Source of the DNA: Isoetes taiwanensis | Taxonomy: Eukaryota; Streptophyta; Lycopodiopsida; Isoetales; Isoetaceae | DNA length: 64,000 nt | Direction: 5' to 3' | Assembly: GCA_021234155.1 (NCBI GenBank) | Contig: JAJEKV010000016.1 | Coordinates: forward strand, 2,188,536-2,252,535 | In this document: positions 55,501 to 64,000 of the stretch, piece by piece | Layout of the letters: each line of letters begins with the position of its first letter | Position numbering within the stretch: the first letter of the stretch is position 1 | Program-made: the position numbers and the translations under genes | Notes under the pieces: generated by a model | Databases searched by the model: none | The model's input: the letters and a program-made list of their open reading frames with translations, nothing else | What the model was told of the DNA's origin: nothing

Positions 55501-56940
55501 AGCTCGCCACCCCAAGTTGCAAAGAGTGTTGGCCGATGTGATCCCTTTGAAAAGATGCTTCTCCTTAATGTGTATGTCCGTCGTGGGAATGCGGTGACCG
55601 CTCAACGTCCCTATATGCGCGGTGTCGTTGCTAGGTTGTTGATGTGCGGTGCCATTGATCGGTTGATCACCGCTATTGCGCCGGGCGTTCTTGAATGTCC
55701 CGAAGCTCGAGATCGTGGTGGTGGTGAGGCGTGCATTGCCATTCTCCGTGAGGGTTGAATTTACCGGTCGCGACTCCTGCTGCTTGGGCTTTGCTTCATT
55801 CCGAGGTGCCTCCCTCGCGGCCCTCGAAGTGTGGTAATCTCCATTGCCCTACCATGGCTCCTTCTAGTCGCCTTTGGTGACTTGTACTGGCTGGCTAGGT
55901 CGCCTCCTCCGTCCCTTGGATCCTATCCATTCGAGTCTCGTGCACTCCTTGGCTGACGTAGTAAAGTCGTCCTTCCTTTGCTTTCTAGGTGTTTTCGGGT
56001 CCGAATTTTGTTTGAGCGGAATATTCTCCTCCTTGATCTTGCCCCTAATGCTGATATAGGCCTTCAAGTCGGAGATGTTCCTCGATATCGTCTCCTCCCC
56101 TCATGGTCTCCTACCTTTTGGGACCGATGAAAGTTCTCTCTTTGGTGCAAAGGTTTGGGAAGCTCGTCCGGGTCAGCCTTAGGTGCTTTGTGGTTTGCCC
56201 TAGCTTGGTTGCTCCTTTTGTTGACGTTGCATGACATTCGCTTGAACTGTTGGCTATGACTTCTCCTCGATTTTAAAGATTATGCCCTATGACCCTAGCC
56301 GGTGATGCTAACGTGGCATTGCCGTCTAAGCGTATTTTTTTGCCGTTCATCCGTTTGAAGCTCATGTGCATCGAAGCCGGGTGAAGGCGTCGAGATCATC
56401 TTTCGATGTGAGAGTGGGACGGTAGCCGGGAGGTTGACATCTAGATGATTCTTGATGCGTTGGTTACCGAATATTCTTCCCATTTGATGAAGATTGATGA
56501 TAGGCCTAGGTGGGTGTCCCTGTTCTACTCTTTTTTCAGTTGAGGTGTTTGTCATCGTGCTTCCCTCTCTTGGGTCTGCCTTTTCGGTCTCCTCTCCTTA
56601 TCTGTCTGTACATCGGTTGGGACCTTGATGTCTTCAAGGAGTTGCACCTCTAGCTCTTCTGTGGCTCTGGCCCCGTCCTTCGAAAGTAACGCTCGTATAT
56701 CCTAGAGTCTAAGGGTCTACTTGAAGGGCTCTCCTACAACATTTTGGGCTCTATAAGCAAGCAAGATGGCTCGAGCAGCATTACTGGAGACATGTCTATA
56801 ATCTCCAAGTCTATGGACATTAGGGCGTGTGGTATGGTATATGACGTGAGGGTTGTTTTGCAAAACCTCCATGATGTGAGGCGTACTCTAAGGTCCCTAG
56901 CAAAGTTGGTTTGGGGGAGTCCAATCTCACGCATGGAGTG
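52555..56940 (-). pseudogene. Coding-like region of element B, unrecognised
   Basis: Minus-strand open stretches: 56734-56934, 56295-56555, 55864-56067, 55423-55605, 54703-54945, 54201-54659 and 52555-52836. The longest (152 codons) is Arg/Lys/Ser/Gln-rich with SRDAFQIASSIMKGG near its end. The last carries MIERICIELTDHQNRSSLGN and YLSAREAFHVLRPVVANYNN. They could be pieces of one frameshifted Gag-like protein. I find no Trp-Trp capsid block, zinc knuckle, protease or RT. Plus-strand open stretches in the same place (54257-54730, 55420-55758) are the opposite-strand shadow. Confidence 0.4.
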
Positions 56941-57425
56941 ACTTGGGCAGCCTCTAGACTCTAGCCCTTTCTAGGTATCATGGCAATAGGGAGTGTCAAT
57001 GTGGCTGTATGGGTCAAACTCTATTAGAAGGACACAAAATTAGGTCAAGGTTTATGCCTTTGGCATGAGCAGAGGTGATGTACCAACAGTTGGACTTGGG
57101 TTGCTATAAACAGTCGAGGTATAGATGACTATAACAAAGGGGTGTTCTTGGGCACTTCTATCTAGGAGTAAGGCATCAGCTTTGAGCCGAGGCAATACTT
57201 GTGAGGTTTTCATCGGGTATGCTTCTATTTACAAACAAACCACAGTTTGGAAAAACAATTCAAGGGTTTGAGCAATTTTGGTCATTTTTGAGCTGGGGTT
57301 TGACATTTCTAGCCTAATTTGAGGTCATAAATGGATTCTAGGCTGTCTAATTGTCCTATTGCAACAAATTTCGAAGCGATTTGGAGCTCAGAAAGCTCAA
57401 GTTATGGGGTTTGAAAATTGGACGC

Positions 57426-57488
57426 CTCTAAGAGTGCTTGAGGGGGGTGTTAGGTTGGGACCTAAGTGGCCTCGGGCACTCTTGGAGT
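57426..57488. repeat. Nested palindrome B1
   Basis: Outer CTCTAAGAGTGC (57426-57437) and GCACTCTTGGAG (from 57477), one mismatch; inner TTAGGT (57450-57455) and ACCTAA (57460-57465) around TGGG. Confidence 0.9.
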
Positions 57489-57630
57489 CATTGGCCTATC
57501 TCTGCCTAATGGATGCCAAGAATCTACTGGGAGGGGGTAAATTCCTATTAGTTTTCTTCCTAAATGCAAGTTTCTTTGTTTATTACTACGTTTGGAGCAA
57601 GTAGGGCTAATCAAGGCCCCAGTTGGTGGA

Positions 57631-57700
57631 TGACTCTAAAGTCTTGTGAGGGGGGTTAGGGTTGGGACCTAACTATGCTCGGGCGACTCTTGGAGTCGTT
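57631..57700. repeat. Nested palindrome B2
   Basis: TGACTCTAAAGTC opens and GACTCTTGGAGTCGTT closes it; inner TTAGG and CCTAA. It starts 205 bp after B1. Confidence 0.85.
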
Positions 57701-58027
57701 GGTCAAAATATCGCATTTGCTCCCAGATCTAATACTGTACCTAATGAATACACATTTTTCAACGACTATATATCTTTATTATTCAAATTTTCATACATCA
57801 CATATAAACACATTTAGTTACAAAAAGCGACTTGTGTTCTATTTATCGTCCTCTTGATGTGCCTGCCAGCCTCATATCTTTCGGTGTCTTTTTCGTGGAG
57901 CATGCACCAATGAGTCTTCAGGGTGTTGCACGACCTCCATCTCTGCCTTGCTTAATTTCTTGGTTTGTTGATGAAATCCTCCATATCTCGAATAGAAGCT
58001 AGGTCTTCTTCAACTATTTTTCGAACC

Positions 58028-58093
58028 CCTCTAAGCATGCGCCGAGGAGGGTGTTAGGAATCAGACCTAACTATGCTGGCGCACCCTTAGAGG
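58028..58093. repeat. Nested palindrome B3
   Basis: CCTCTAAG (58028-58035) and CTTAGAGG (58086-58093) are perfect arms, with GCGCC next to the left arm; inner TTAGG and CCTAA are more diverged. It starts 397 bp after B2, about twice the usual step. Confidence 0.85.
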
Positions 58094-58235
58094 TGTTGTC
58101 CGTTTCCCGCCTAAACTTATCCAATTTACACAATTTAACATGTGTTTCCCACTAATTTAATCATTCTAAACAAGATTCTATTATTATCTTTACCATTTGA
58201 GTAAGTTATGATCAATTTTGAGGTCACTTTTAGGG

Positions 58236-58306
58236 ATGACTCTAAGAGTGCTGAGGAGGGGGTTAGGTCGGGACCTAACTATACTCTGGCGCACTCTTGG
58301 AGTCAT
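58236..58306. repeat. Nested palindrome B4 (best copy)
   Basis: Outer ATGACTCTAAGAGTGC (58236-58251) and GCACTCTTGGAGTCAT (58291-58306), 16-bp arms with one mismatch; inner GTTAGGT (58262-58268) and ACCTAAC (58273-58279) around CGGG. Confidence 0.92.
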
Positions 58307-58450
58307 TGTTCCAAAAGTGACTTGTACTTAATGTTTTTCGATGTTTTAGGATAGAATTCTAGCTATTTCGAGCTTTTAACCGGGATTTCATCTTTTATTT
58401 TACCATTTGGGGTTCTTAAGGCCAAGTTCTAGGGTTCATATGGGGTGACT

Positions 58451-58513
58451 ACTCTAAGAGTCTTGAGGGCCATTAGGGTCTGAACCTAACATGCTCTGGC
58501 GCACTCTTGGAGT
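58451..58513. repeat. Nested palindrome B5
   Basis: Outer ACTCTAAGAGT (58451-58461) and ACTCTTGGAGT (58503-58513); inner TTAGG and CCTAA diverged. It starts 215 bp after B4. Confidence 0.88.
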
Positions 58514-58732
58514 CATTGGCCAAAAGTGCTTGAAATTTAGTAGGATCTCTTAAAGTGCCTATGTTCTCTAATTATCCTAATCTTAGATAATTACTAGCTC
58601 TACCGAGGAAAAAAAAATTTCCCGCTTCTTTCGAGGTTTGTGCTTGGGCTTTTACCTCCAAGACTGAATGTCTAGATGAGTTAGTTCCTATAGGTTTTTG
58701 GTTGATGCTCAATCCTGGTCCGCCAAGATCGA

Positions 58733-58744
58733 GCTCCGATACCA
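58733..58744 (-). other. Primer binding site of element B
   Basis: Minus-strand TGGTATCGGAGC, one base different from the A site (TGGTATCAGAGC); initiator Met tRNA type. Confidence 0.88.
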
Positions 58745-60294
58745 TTAGCGGCGGCCTGTTCTCATATACGATGCCCCGATCGTATACAAACTGGAGATCA
58801 TCCCTCAAACCAGCATCTGCTCGCTGACATGAGGCCGTCCACCTAACATCGGGCCTTTGATGGTATTAAGAACCCGACGGGAAGAATGGGCGGTCATTCA
58901 TCCTGGTCTCCCTGGATCATCCTAGCTGCGAAGCGTAAAACAAACATGAGCACATGACAACAACAATAACATACCCACCCGGAAGGGTGGTCCACCATAT
59001 CACAGAGCTGCAACAACACATCAAGAACATCAACATAACATGGGGAAGATCCTACCCAGGCTCAGACTCATGGGGAAAGACTGACGGCTTGGGTCTCCGG
59101 ATAACAATGCAGACAGAATTCATGGCAAATGGATTTGGCTGGCATAGGAACGTGGCCGTTGGGTAGTCCACTCCATCCGCCCCTCCTGTGCATACTTTGC
59201 AGATAGGCTGAAAAGTATTGGAGCCCTAACTGTAGCCTGCTTGTGAATAGCCGAGGTTACTACTACCGGGTTGCATCTCCCCAGCCCCAATGAGGCGAGG
59301 AGGAGATCTCTCCCTCCGAAGGTTCATGCTAATCACTCGGGCGAGCTAGAGAGCCACCGCCGTGATACCTGACTTGAACTCACCGGAAGATGACGATCAC
59401 CCCACGAGTAAAATGAGCCCATACCCCCGCCTCACGCAGCGCCGAGGTATTAGGCCTAGCTCATTCCCCGGCCGTCATTGCCGCCAGCGGGATCAACCGA
59501 TTAGACAAGCCCTCCCTTGTCGGCTGCCTAGCTTTAGCTCACCCACAGCCGTGTGGGTTTTATGCACGCCGCATTAATTGGGAATTAATGGGCTAAAACT
59601 AGGATCATCCAACTACTTGGCTCTGGTCTCTACCCCTTCCCAATACACAAGAGTGGCTTATAGAATGTCAAAACAACATCACAAATGTAACTGAAATAAT
59701 AGAATACATCTATTCTAATCTACCTAATCATACATGGTTAGGTTCCTTTGTTAGTTCCTATCATTCTTAGGGTCAGAGGGGCGCCTATAGCTAAGAATGA
59801 ATACTAATCCTATGGAATGAGGCTGCGAGAACTCTGATTTAACTATCCGATCAACCACTAACCCGCTTCTTGGGCTCCACTCCTCCGAAGCGCCCATGCC
59901 GCTTTGGATCTCGAGATCGCCGGGTCCCGGATCGAAAGCTGCAACCTATGAATTCCCATTCCTCTGCTACTCTTCGTGCAAAATGGCTTCAAAGTCTGCT
60001 GCGAATCCGAATTTATAAATTTGAAACCAAAGGGTTTCCTTTTTAGGGTTTATGCCCCTTTATGCCCACCGAATTTAGGGCTGGGCCCTTTTGGTCAATG
60101 GGTCATTGCCACGTGGCAAGAAGGGATTACATTCACATGTTGCTTTAACATGTGCAATATAATGGTTCACAAGGTCGTACCCTAGGGTACTATCTTTACG
60201 GTCGCCGTGTACATGTAAATGCGAGTGGACATGTACTAGTGACGGTCAAGATAATATAACCCATTCATACCGTATGTTATGCTGGAACGTCACA
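58745..60294 (-). repeat. 5' LTR of element B
   Basis: Minus-strand TGTGACGTTCCAGC (edge 60294) down to about 58,745 next to the PBS. It matches the 3' LTR at 49,296-50,826. Confidence 0.9.
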
Positions 60295-60299
60295 TTCAA

Positions 60300-61088
60300 G
60301 AACCTCCAAAGGTCTTGAAATACTGTCAGAAATAATGCCACGATAGTGGCTATTAGGTAAGATGAGAGAAGCAGAATGCCAAGGCATTGAATATCCAGTA
60401 GACGAATATCACTATGTAATGTTGACTTAACTATTGATGCAGCATATGCCTTCCATATAGACACCTATAGTGTTATTTCTAAATAATGACATAATAGTCT
60501 AAGAAACTAATGGTATTGCATATAATGCTATATTTAATATAAGTTCAACAGTTATATCACCATTATCACAATAAGGATAACTATTGATAGTAAGAGTGAT
60601 GCAAGTTGTGATATTATGTGCAAATGGCAACACACATAGCATCATTTGTTTGTATTGATATAATCATCGATACTATATATTATATTATTCATGACAATAT
60701 GGGTGATATTATAATTCACATAAGTAACAACACTCATATAGGCATTTGTACACTTAGAGTACTTATTCATAGTATGAATGATGAAAGATGTGATATTACT
60801 CTTGATGCTAGTAGCAACATATATATCATCATCTATCAAAACTAATACAAACTTTGACCTTATTTTTGAGGATATTGGTGATGCTATAGGTGATACATTT
60901 TTCGTCATTAGTAGTGTCACCATACATAAAATATCAATATTTATATCATTCACAGTATTTTAAGATTTCAAGTGATATTAAAGTGGCGGTAAATGGCTAT
61001 TCTCTTGTATTGCGTGTGAATATGCACTCAAACCAAAGTGAGGTTCAGAGGGATTTGGGGAACAATTCACATCAAATGTTATGAAGCT
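60300..61088. other. AT-rich stretch, no supported gene
   Basis: Rich in ATA, GAT and ATC words. Open stretches on both strands have Ile/Asn/Asp-rich translations that follow from composition. It may be flank of either LINE. Confidence 0.4.
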
Positions 61089-61720
61089 GCATATCTTTGC
61101 TCGGGCGACTGTTATGTTCCATGGTGAGCCATCAGATGCCTTCTCACTCGGTCGTGGTATTCGCCAGGGATGCCCTTTAGCACCATTGCTCATCACAATT
61201 GTTGCAGAGGCTTTGTCATAGTTATTCATCGTTGCAACTGCAGAGGAACTTCTCCATGGTCTTGCAATGGAGGATCACAAGAGGTTAGCAATCAATATGC
61301 AGACGACACGTTCCTCTTCCTAGTCGCTAATGCTAAGAATCTTGCAGCTGCCAAACTGCTCTTCGACACTTTTTCACGGGCTTAGGTGTTCTTGTGGGGT
61401 GGCAGAAGTGTACAGCTTTATGAACATTGGATACTCGCCCCGACGCGTGTGTTCATGATTATCCATGAAAATTACTTGCGCATGGACAGACCATCAAGTT
61501 GTTGGGGATTTCAGTTGGCATCCATGTTACTATGGGAGCTGCATGGGAGGAAATCATTAAGGGTTTGGAGAAATACTTGTTCTGGTGGTCCACTGCAAAG
61601 TTGTCTCTTGTGGGTCGCATTACAGTGGCCAAGTCAGTTCTTAGTAGTACCCATGTTTATATGACATCCCACGCTAGCCCCACGCACCAAAGTGCGCGGA
61701 GCTTATTGCAATAGTTCAAA
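61089..61720 (+). pseudogene. LINE reverse transcriptase, 3' half
   Basis: ARATVMFHGEPSDAFSLGRG and IRQGCPLAPLL (61,100-61,185) are motif B. After frameshifts, NQYADDTFLFLVANAK at 61,290-61,340 has an intact YADD catalytic box. 61,499-61,714 reads EKYLFWWSTAKLSLVGRITV, the conserved W-S-x-x-K-L-S-L-x-G-R block of plant non-LTR elements. Stops and frame changes separate these. Confidence 0.8.
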
Positions 61721-62179
61721 CTTTATATGGGGGGGTACTGAGGAAGGTGTTGCGATTAAAATGGCTTGGTCGAAGTGCATCCTTCCAAAATGGGCAGGTG
61801 GTCTGGGTATGATGGACTTCTTACTGCAGATTAAGGTTCTTATTTCAAAGTTCATTTAGAGACTCTTGAATGGTGAGGATGACTCTCTTGGTTTACGCCT
61901 TCTTAGACAAGCTCTTCGTCATTGTATCCCTCTAAGCAAGAAGGCTGTCAAACCAGTCCTACGTTGGGCTTTATTTCAGACTCTGCAGCCTTTTCCAAGT
62001 GCTTCTCCATTTTTGCGTGGCTTATTGACAGTATGGGAGGCAGTCAAACATCTTTTCTGGCCATGCCCCTCTATCCGCACCCTATTGGAGACTCCATGGT
62101 GATGGGCACCACTACCTCCAGACCCCTCATCACCTCTATTGGCAACATCAGTTCATCCCCTTACACAGAGACGATGGGT

Positions 62180-62901
62180 TCTTGTAGGTGTTGTCTCTAT
62201 TTAAGCATGGTATGAAGCGGGTTACCAACTATCTTGGCCTGAATTTCAGGCAAAGTTCCTGCTCTCACGTCGGGATGTATCTCTATGGGAGAAGGTCGCA
62301 GAAAATTTGCCTCTTATTGTGCAAGTTGGTGTTGCTGAAAGGGTGCCATGGGACTGTCATGAAAATATTCACAAAGGCAAGCACTTTGTTAGATCAGTAT
62401 ATCGCCTTCTTTTAGCATTGCAGCCCCTCCAGTTGCCAGATGGGTGGCACCTACAGGTTCCACAACCCACTTTGTGTCGTACGTGGCGATGGCTTTGGGA
62501 TAGGTTGTTCCTTCCACCCTAAAGTCTCTGTACTATGGTGGCAGGTTATCCACAGGTGCCTACAGGTTAATGCCTTCCGATGTCGCTATGATACTCGCAT
62601 ATCTGCAGTATGCCCGCTCTGTCTTTCTGACGCTGAGACTCTTGAGCATTGTCTTTTTGATCATCCTGAGGTTCAAGCAGCGTGTCCTGGCTACAAGGTT
62701 TGTTTAACAGTACACTGGACTGCCGATGCATCCTTTTGGCGTCCTATCCCAATGCATGGCCTGCAGCTAAACAAAGGGCATTTTATCCTGGTTCCGGTTG
62801 GCTCCTATGGTCGATATGGGAGCATTGCAAACACCACATCTTTCTGGGCATTAATTCATCTGCATGCGGTGTTATTACGGTGGCCCAGAAAAAGATATTG
62901 A
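62180..62901 (+). pseudogene. LINE C-terminal zinc-binding region (zf-RVT type)
   Basis: An open stretch of 153 codons (62440-62901) contains VSVLWWQVIHRCLQVNAF, then a Cys-x2-Cys pair in AVCPLCLSDAETLEHCLFDH with the following Cys/His, the pattern of the zinc-binding reverse transcriptase tail (PF13966-like) of plant LINEs. It is the longest undisturbed coding piece of this element. Confidence 0.78.
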
Positions 62902-63647
62902 CAACCTAGGAGTGTTCCTCCCTTGAATCAGAAATGATGGAACGCATCTGGATTCAATATCTTCGAATTGACTCTTATCGTTAGTCTCCTATTCTGGAGT
63001 AAGTACATCGTGCTCCAGGCTCGTGCTCCTGTGGCATCTTTTTGTGCTTACACAGTTAGATGAGACATGTAAATTTTGTACTTATTATGGTGATGAAGGG
63101 ACAAGAGAATGTAGGAATGAAAGTTGTTCATACTTGACGTATACCATAATAGTTTTGCTTGATCCAAGGCTATGTGTTACATATGTGGTATGCATATATG
63201 CCGTTTGTGGCATGCATGCATGTTTCACCTAGCATGCTATCACATGGACACCGCATCAAGATATAATATGACAGTGATAAATAAATGAGTGTAGATAACA
63301 TGGTGGATGATGTGTTTGCCTTGCATCACAAACACATCTATACATCCATCCATCCATCTATCTTTCTATTATGGGCTTCAAGATTATCTTGATCTCAGCA
63401 GACCGGTAACCATCATAGCAAGAGCCGTTAAAACCAAGAATAAAAATTCTCCATCTCTAATTTAAGGGTGTTAACTCTTCTCTCTTGTTGGTCATATGAA
63501 ATAATCCACTTAGCCTACCAAAGATCGTGGACTATTATGCATCGGTCGAGTGGATTTTTTTTTTGCATGACAAGCCCGAGGAGGGGCGGTGGTGGTTAAC
63601 CCTCTCATGTATATTCTAATTATCTTCCAACACACATTTGATGACCA
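62902..63647. other. Unassigned stretch with short simple repeats
   Basis: Probably LINE 3' flank. It contains GCATGCATGCATG (about 63,209-63,222) and an ATCCATCCATCCATC run (about 63,341-63,360). No gene is seen. Confidence 0.5.
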
Positions 63648-64000
63648 TCTATATATAATAATAAAGCCGTTTTAGGATAGTTTGTGCGCGATCTTGACCG
63701 TTGATTTTATTGTGTTTCACAACTTTTATTTTGAGCCGCCTAATAGGTAGTTATTATTTTGAGCCCAAATTGATAGGATGCCTTTTTGGTTGATTTTGAG
63801 AAAAAAATGGGATACGAGACACGTAAAACAACAAGTGAATACATGATTCGCCCTATTGTGTCCTATTTTATTTTGGGGTAACGACGCTTTTCTTGTCGGT
63901 CTTCCGAAGTGAGATGCGATATGCTTGTATTTTTGTGATTTGTTTATTCGCTTCCAACGATCCGGACGTATTTTGGCAATTTTCTTTCTTCGCTTTCGGA
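63648..64000 (+). mobile_element. Probable Helitron 5' end, continues beyond the window
   Basis: TCTATATATAATAATAAAGC begins at 63648 and is preceded by A. This is the typical 5' terminus of plant Helitrons. The 3' hairpin and CTRR end would lie outside the window, so it cannot be confirmed here. Confidence 0.5.

Larger units (their letters stand above)
56941..58744 (-). other. Leader of element B with five nested palindromes
   Basis: The non-coding leader between PBS and coding region. Near 57,340-57,370 the minus strand has TTGTTGCAATAGGACAATTAG, close to TTGTTGCAATAGGTTCATTAG at 26,157-26,177 in A, so the two leaders share ancestry. Confidence 0.75.
49296..60294 (-). mobile_element. Complete LTR retrotransposon B, 11.0 kb, apparently non-autonomous
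   Basis: On the minus strand the LTRs run TGTGACGTTCCAGC ... GGCGTCACA. The target duplication is CTCAA (49291-49295) and TTCAA (60295-60299), with one substitution. The PBS (TGGTATCGGAGC) is at 58733-58744 and the polypurine tract at 50827-50839. Internal sequence of 7.9 kb has no RT, RNase H or integrase that I can find. LTR edges, the double polypurine tract, the 3' untranslated part and the leader layout are shared with A, so B may use proteins of an A-like partner. Confidence 0.9.
61089..62901 (+). mobile_element. Second LINE, 5'-truncated
   Basis: Only the 3' half of an L1-like ORF2 is present: RT from motif B onward and the C-terminal zinc-binding region. The 5' half of RT, endonuclease and ORF1 are absent, as is usual for LINE copies after incomplete reverse transcription. 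I could not find a clear poly(A) tail or target duplication. Confidence 0.75.

Noticed and set aside
60618-60963. Ile/Asp/Asn-rich open stretches on both strands
   Set aside because: Both strands are open because of low-complexity ATA/GAT words; there is no sign of coding.
1-64000. CRISPR arrays, rRNA or tRNA genes
   Set aside because: No regularly spaced direct repeats with unique spacers and no cloverleaf or rRNA-like stretch were seen; the tRNA-related strings are primer binding sites only.

Overview
This window looks like repeat-dense nuclear DNA of a land plant. The evidence is Ty3/gypsy LTR retrotransposons with initiator-Met-tRNA primer binding sites of plant type, L1-like LINEs with CCHC, endonuclease and reverse transcriptase parts, a plant-type Helitron, TIR elements carrying pieces of intron-bearing genes, and no bacterial-style gene packing. 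The D-element integrase and the C-terminal LINE motifs remind me of large, TE-rich genomes of ferns or gymnosperms, but that is a weak impression. I found no intact host gene. Almost every transposon gene is frameshifted or stopped.

Layout. 1-2180: no supported gene. 2558-8676: decayed minus-strand Ty3/gypsy element D (integrase, RNase H, RT, protease, gag). 7288-21531: a direct tandem duplication of about 4.0 kb. Copy 1 (7288-17523) later received three insertions, each proved by an empty site in copy 2 (17524-21531): a 321-bp TIR element, a 2,567-bp Helitron and a 3.3-kb TIR element carrying three spliced exons of a host gene. 22181-36025: complete plus-strand gypsy element A (13.8 kb) with TSD TCCTT, a chromodomain-like tail and a very long leader holding two extra genes. 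36031-38547: unassigned. 38550-about 42330: 3'-truncated plus-strand gypsy element C. About 42330-49295: plus-strand LINE broken by a polyadenylated retroposed insert with a 14-bp TSD. 49296-60294: complete minus-strand LTR element B (11.0 kb), related to A but with no visible pol. 61089-62901: a 5'-truncated second LINE. 63648: probable Helitron 5' end running off the window.

The most unusual signal is in the leaders of A and B. Both carry about 70-bp nested palindromes (outer arms plus inner arms), spaced about 200 bp apart. Arm sequences differ completely between the two families while the architecture is kept. In A, each of two palindrome pairs lies upstream of a TATAAATAG box and an extra gene. 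The first extra gene begins with a near copy of the histone H3 tail (MARTKKTARKPT). A and B also share LTR ends, a duplicated polypurine tract around a hairpin, and 3' untranslated sequence, so A looks like the autonomous partner of B.

Caution: duplicated copies agree almost perfectly in AT-rich stretches but differ by clustered small changes in GC/CpG-rich stretches. Part of the apparent frameshift load may therefore be long-read consensus error at methylated cytosines rather than true decay.
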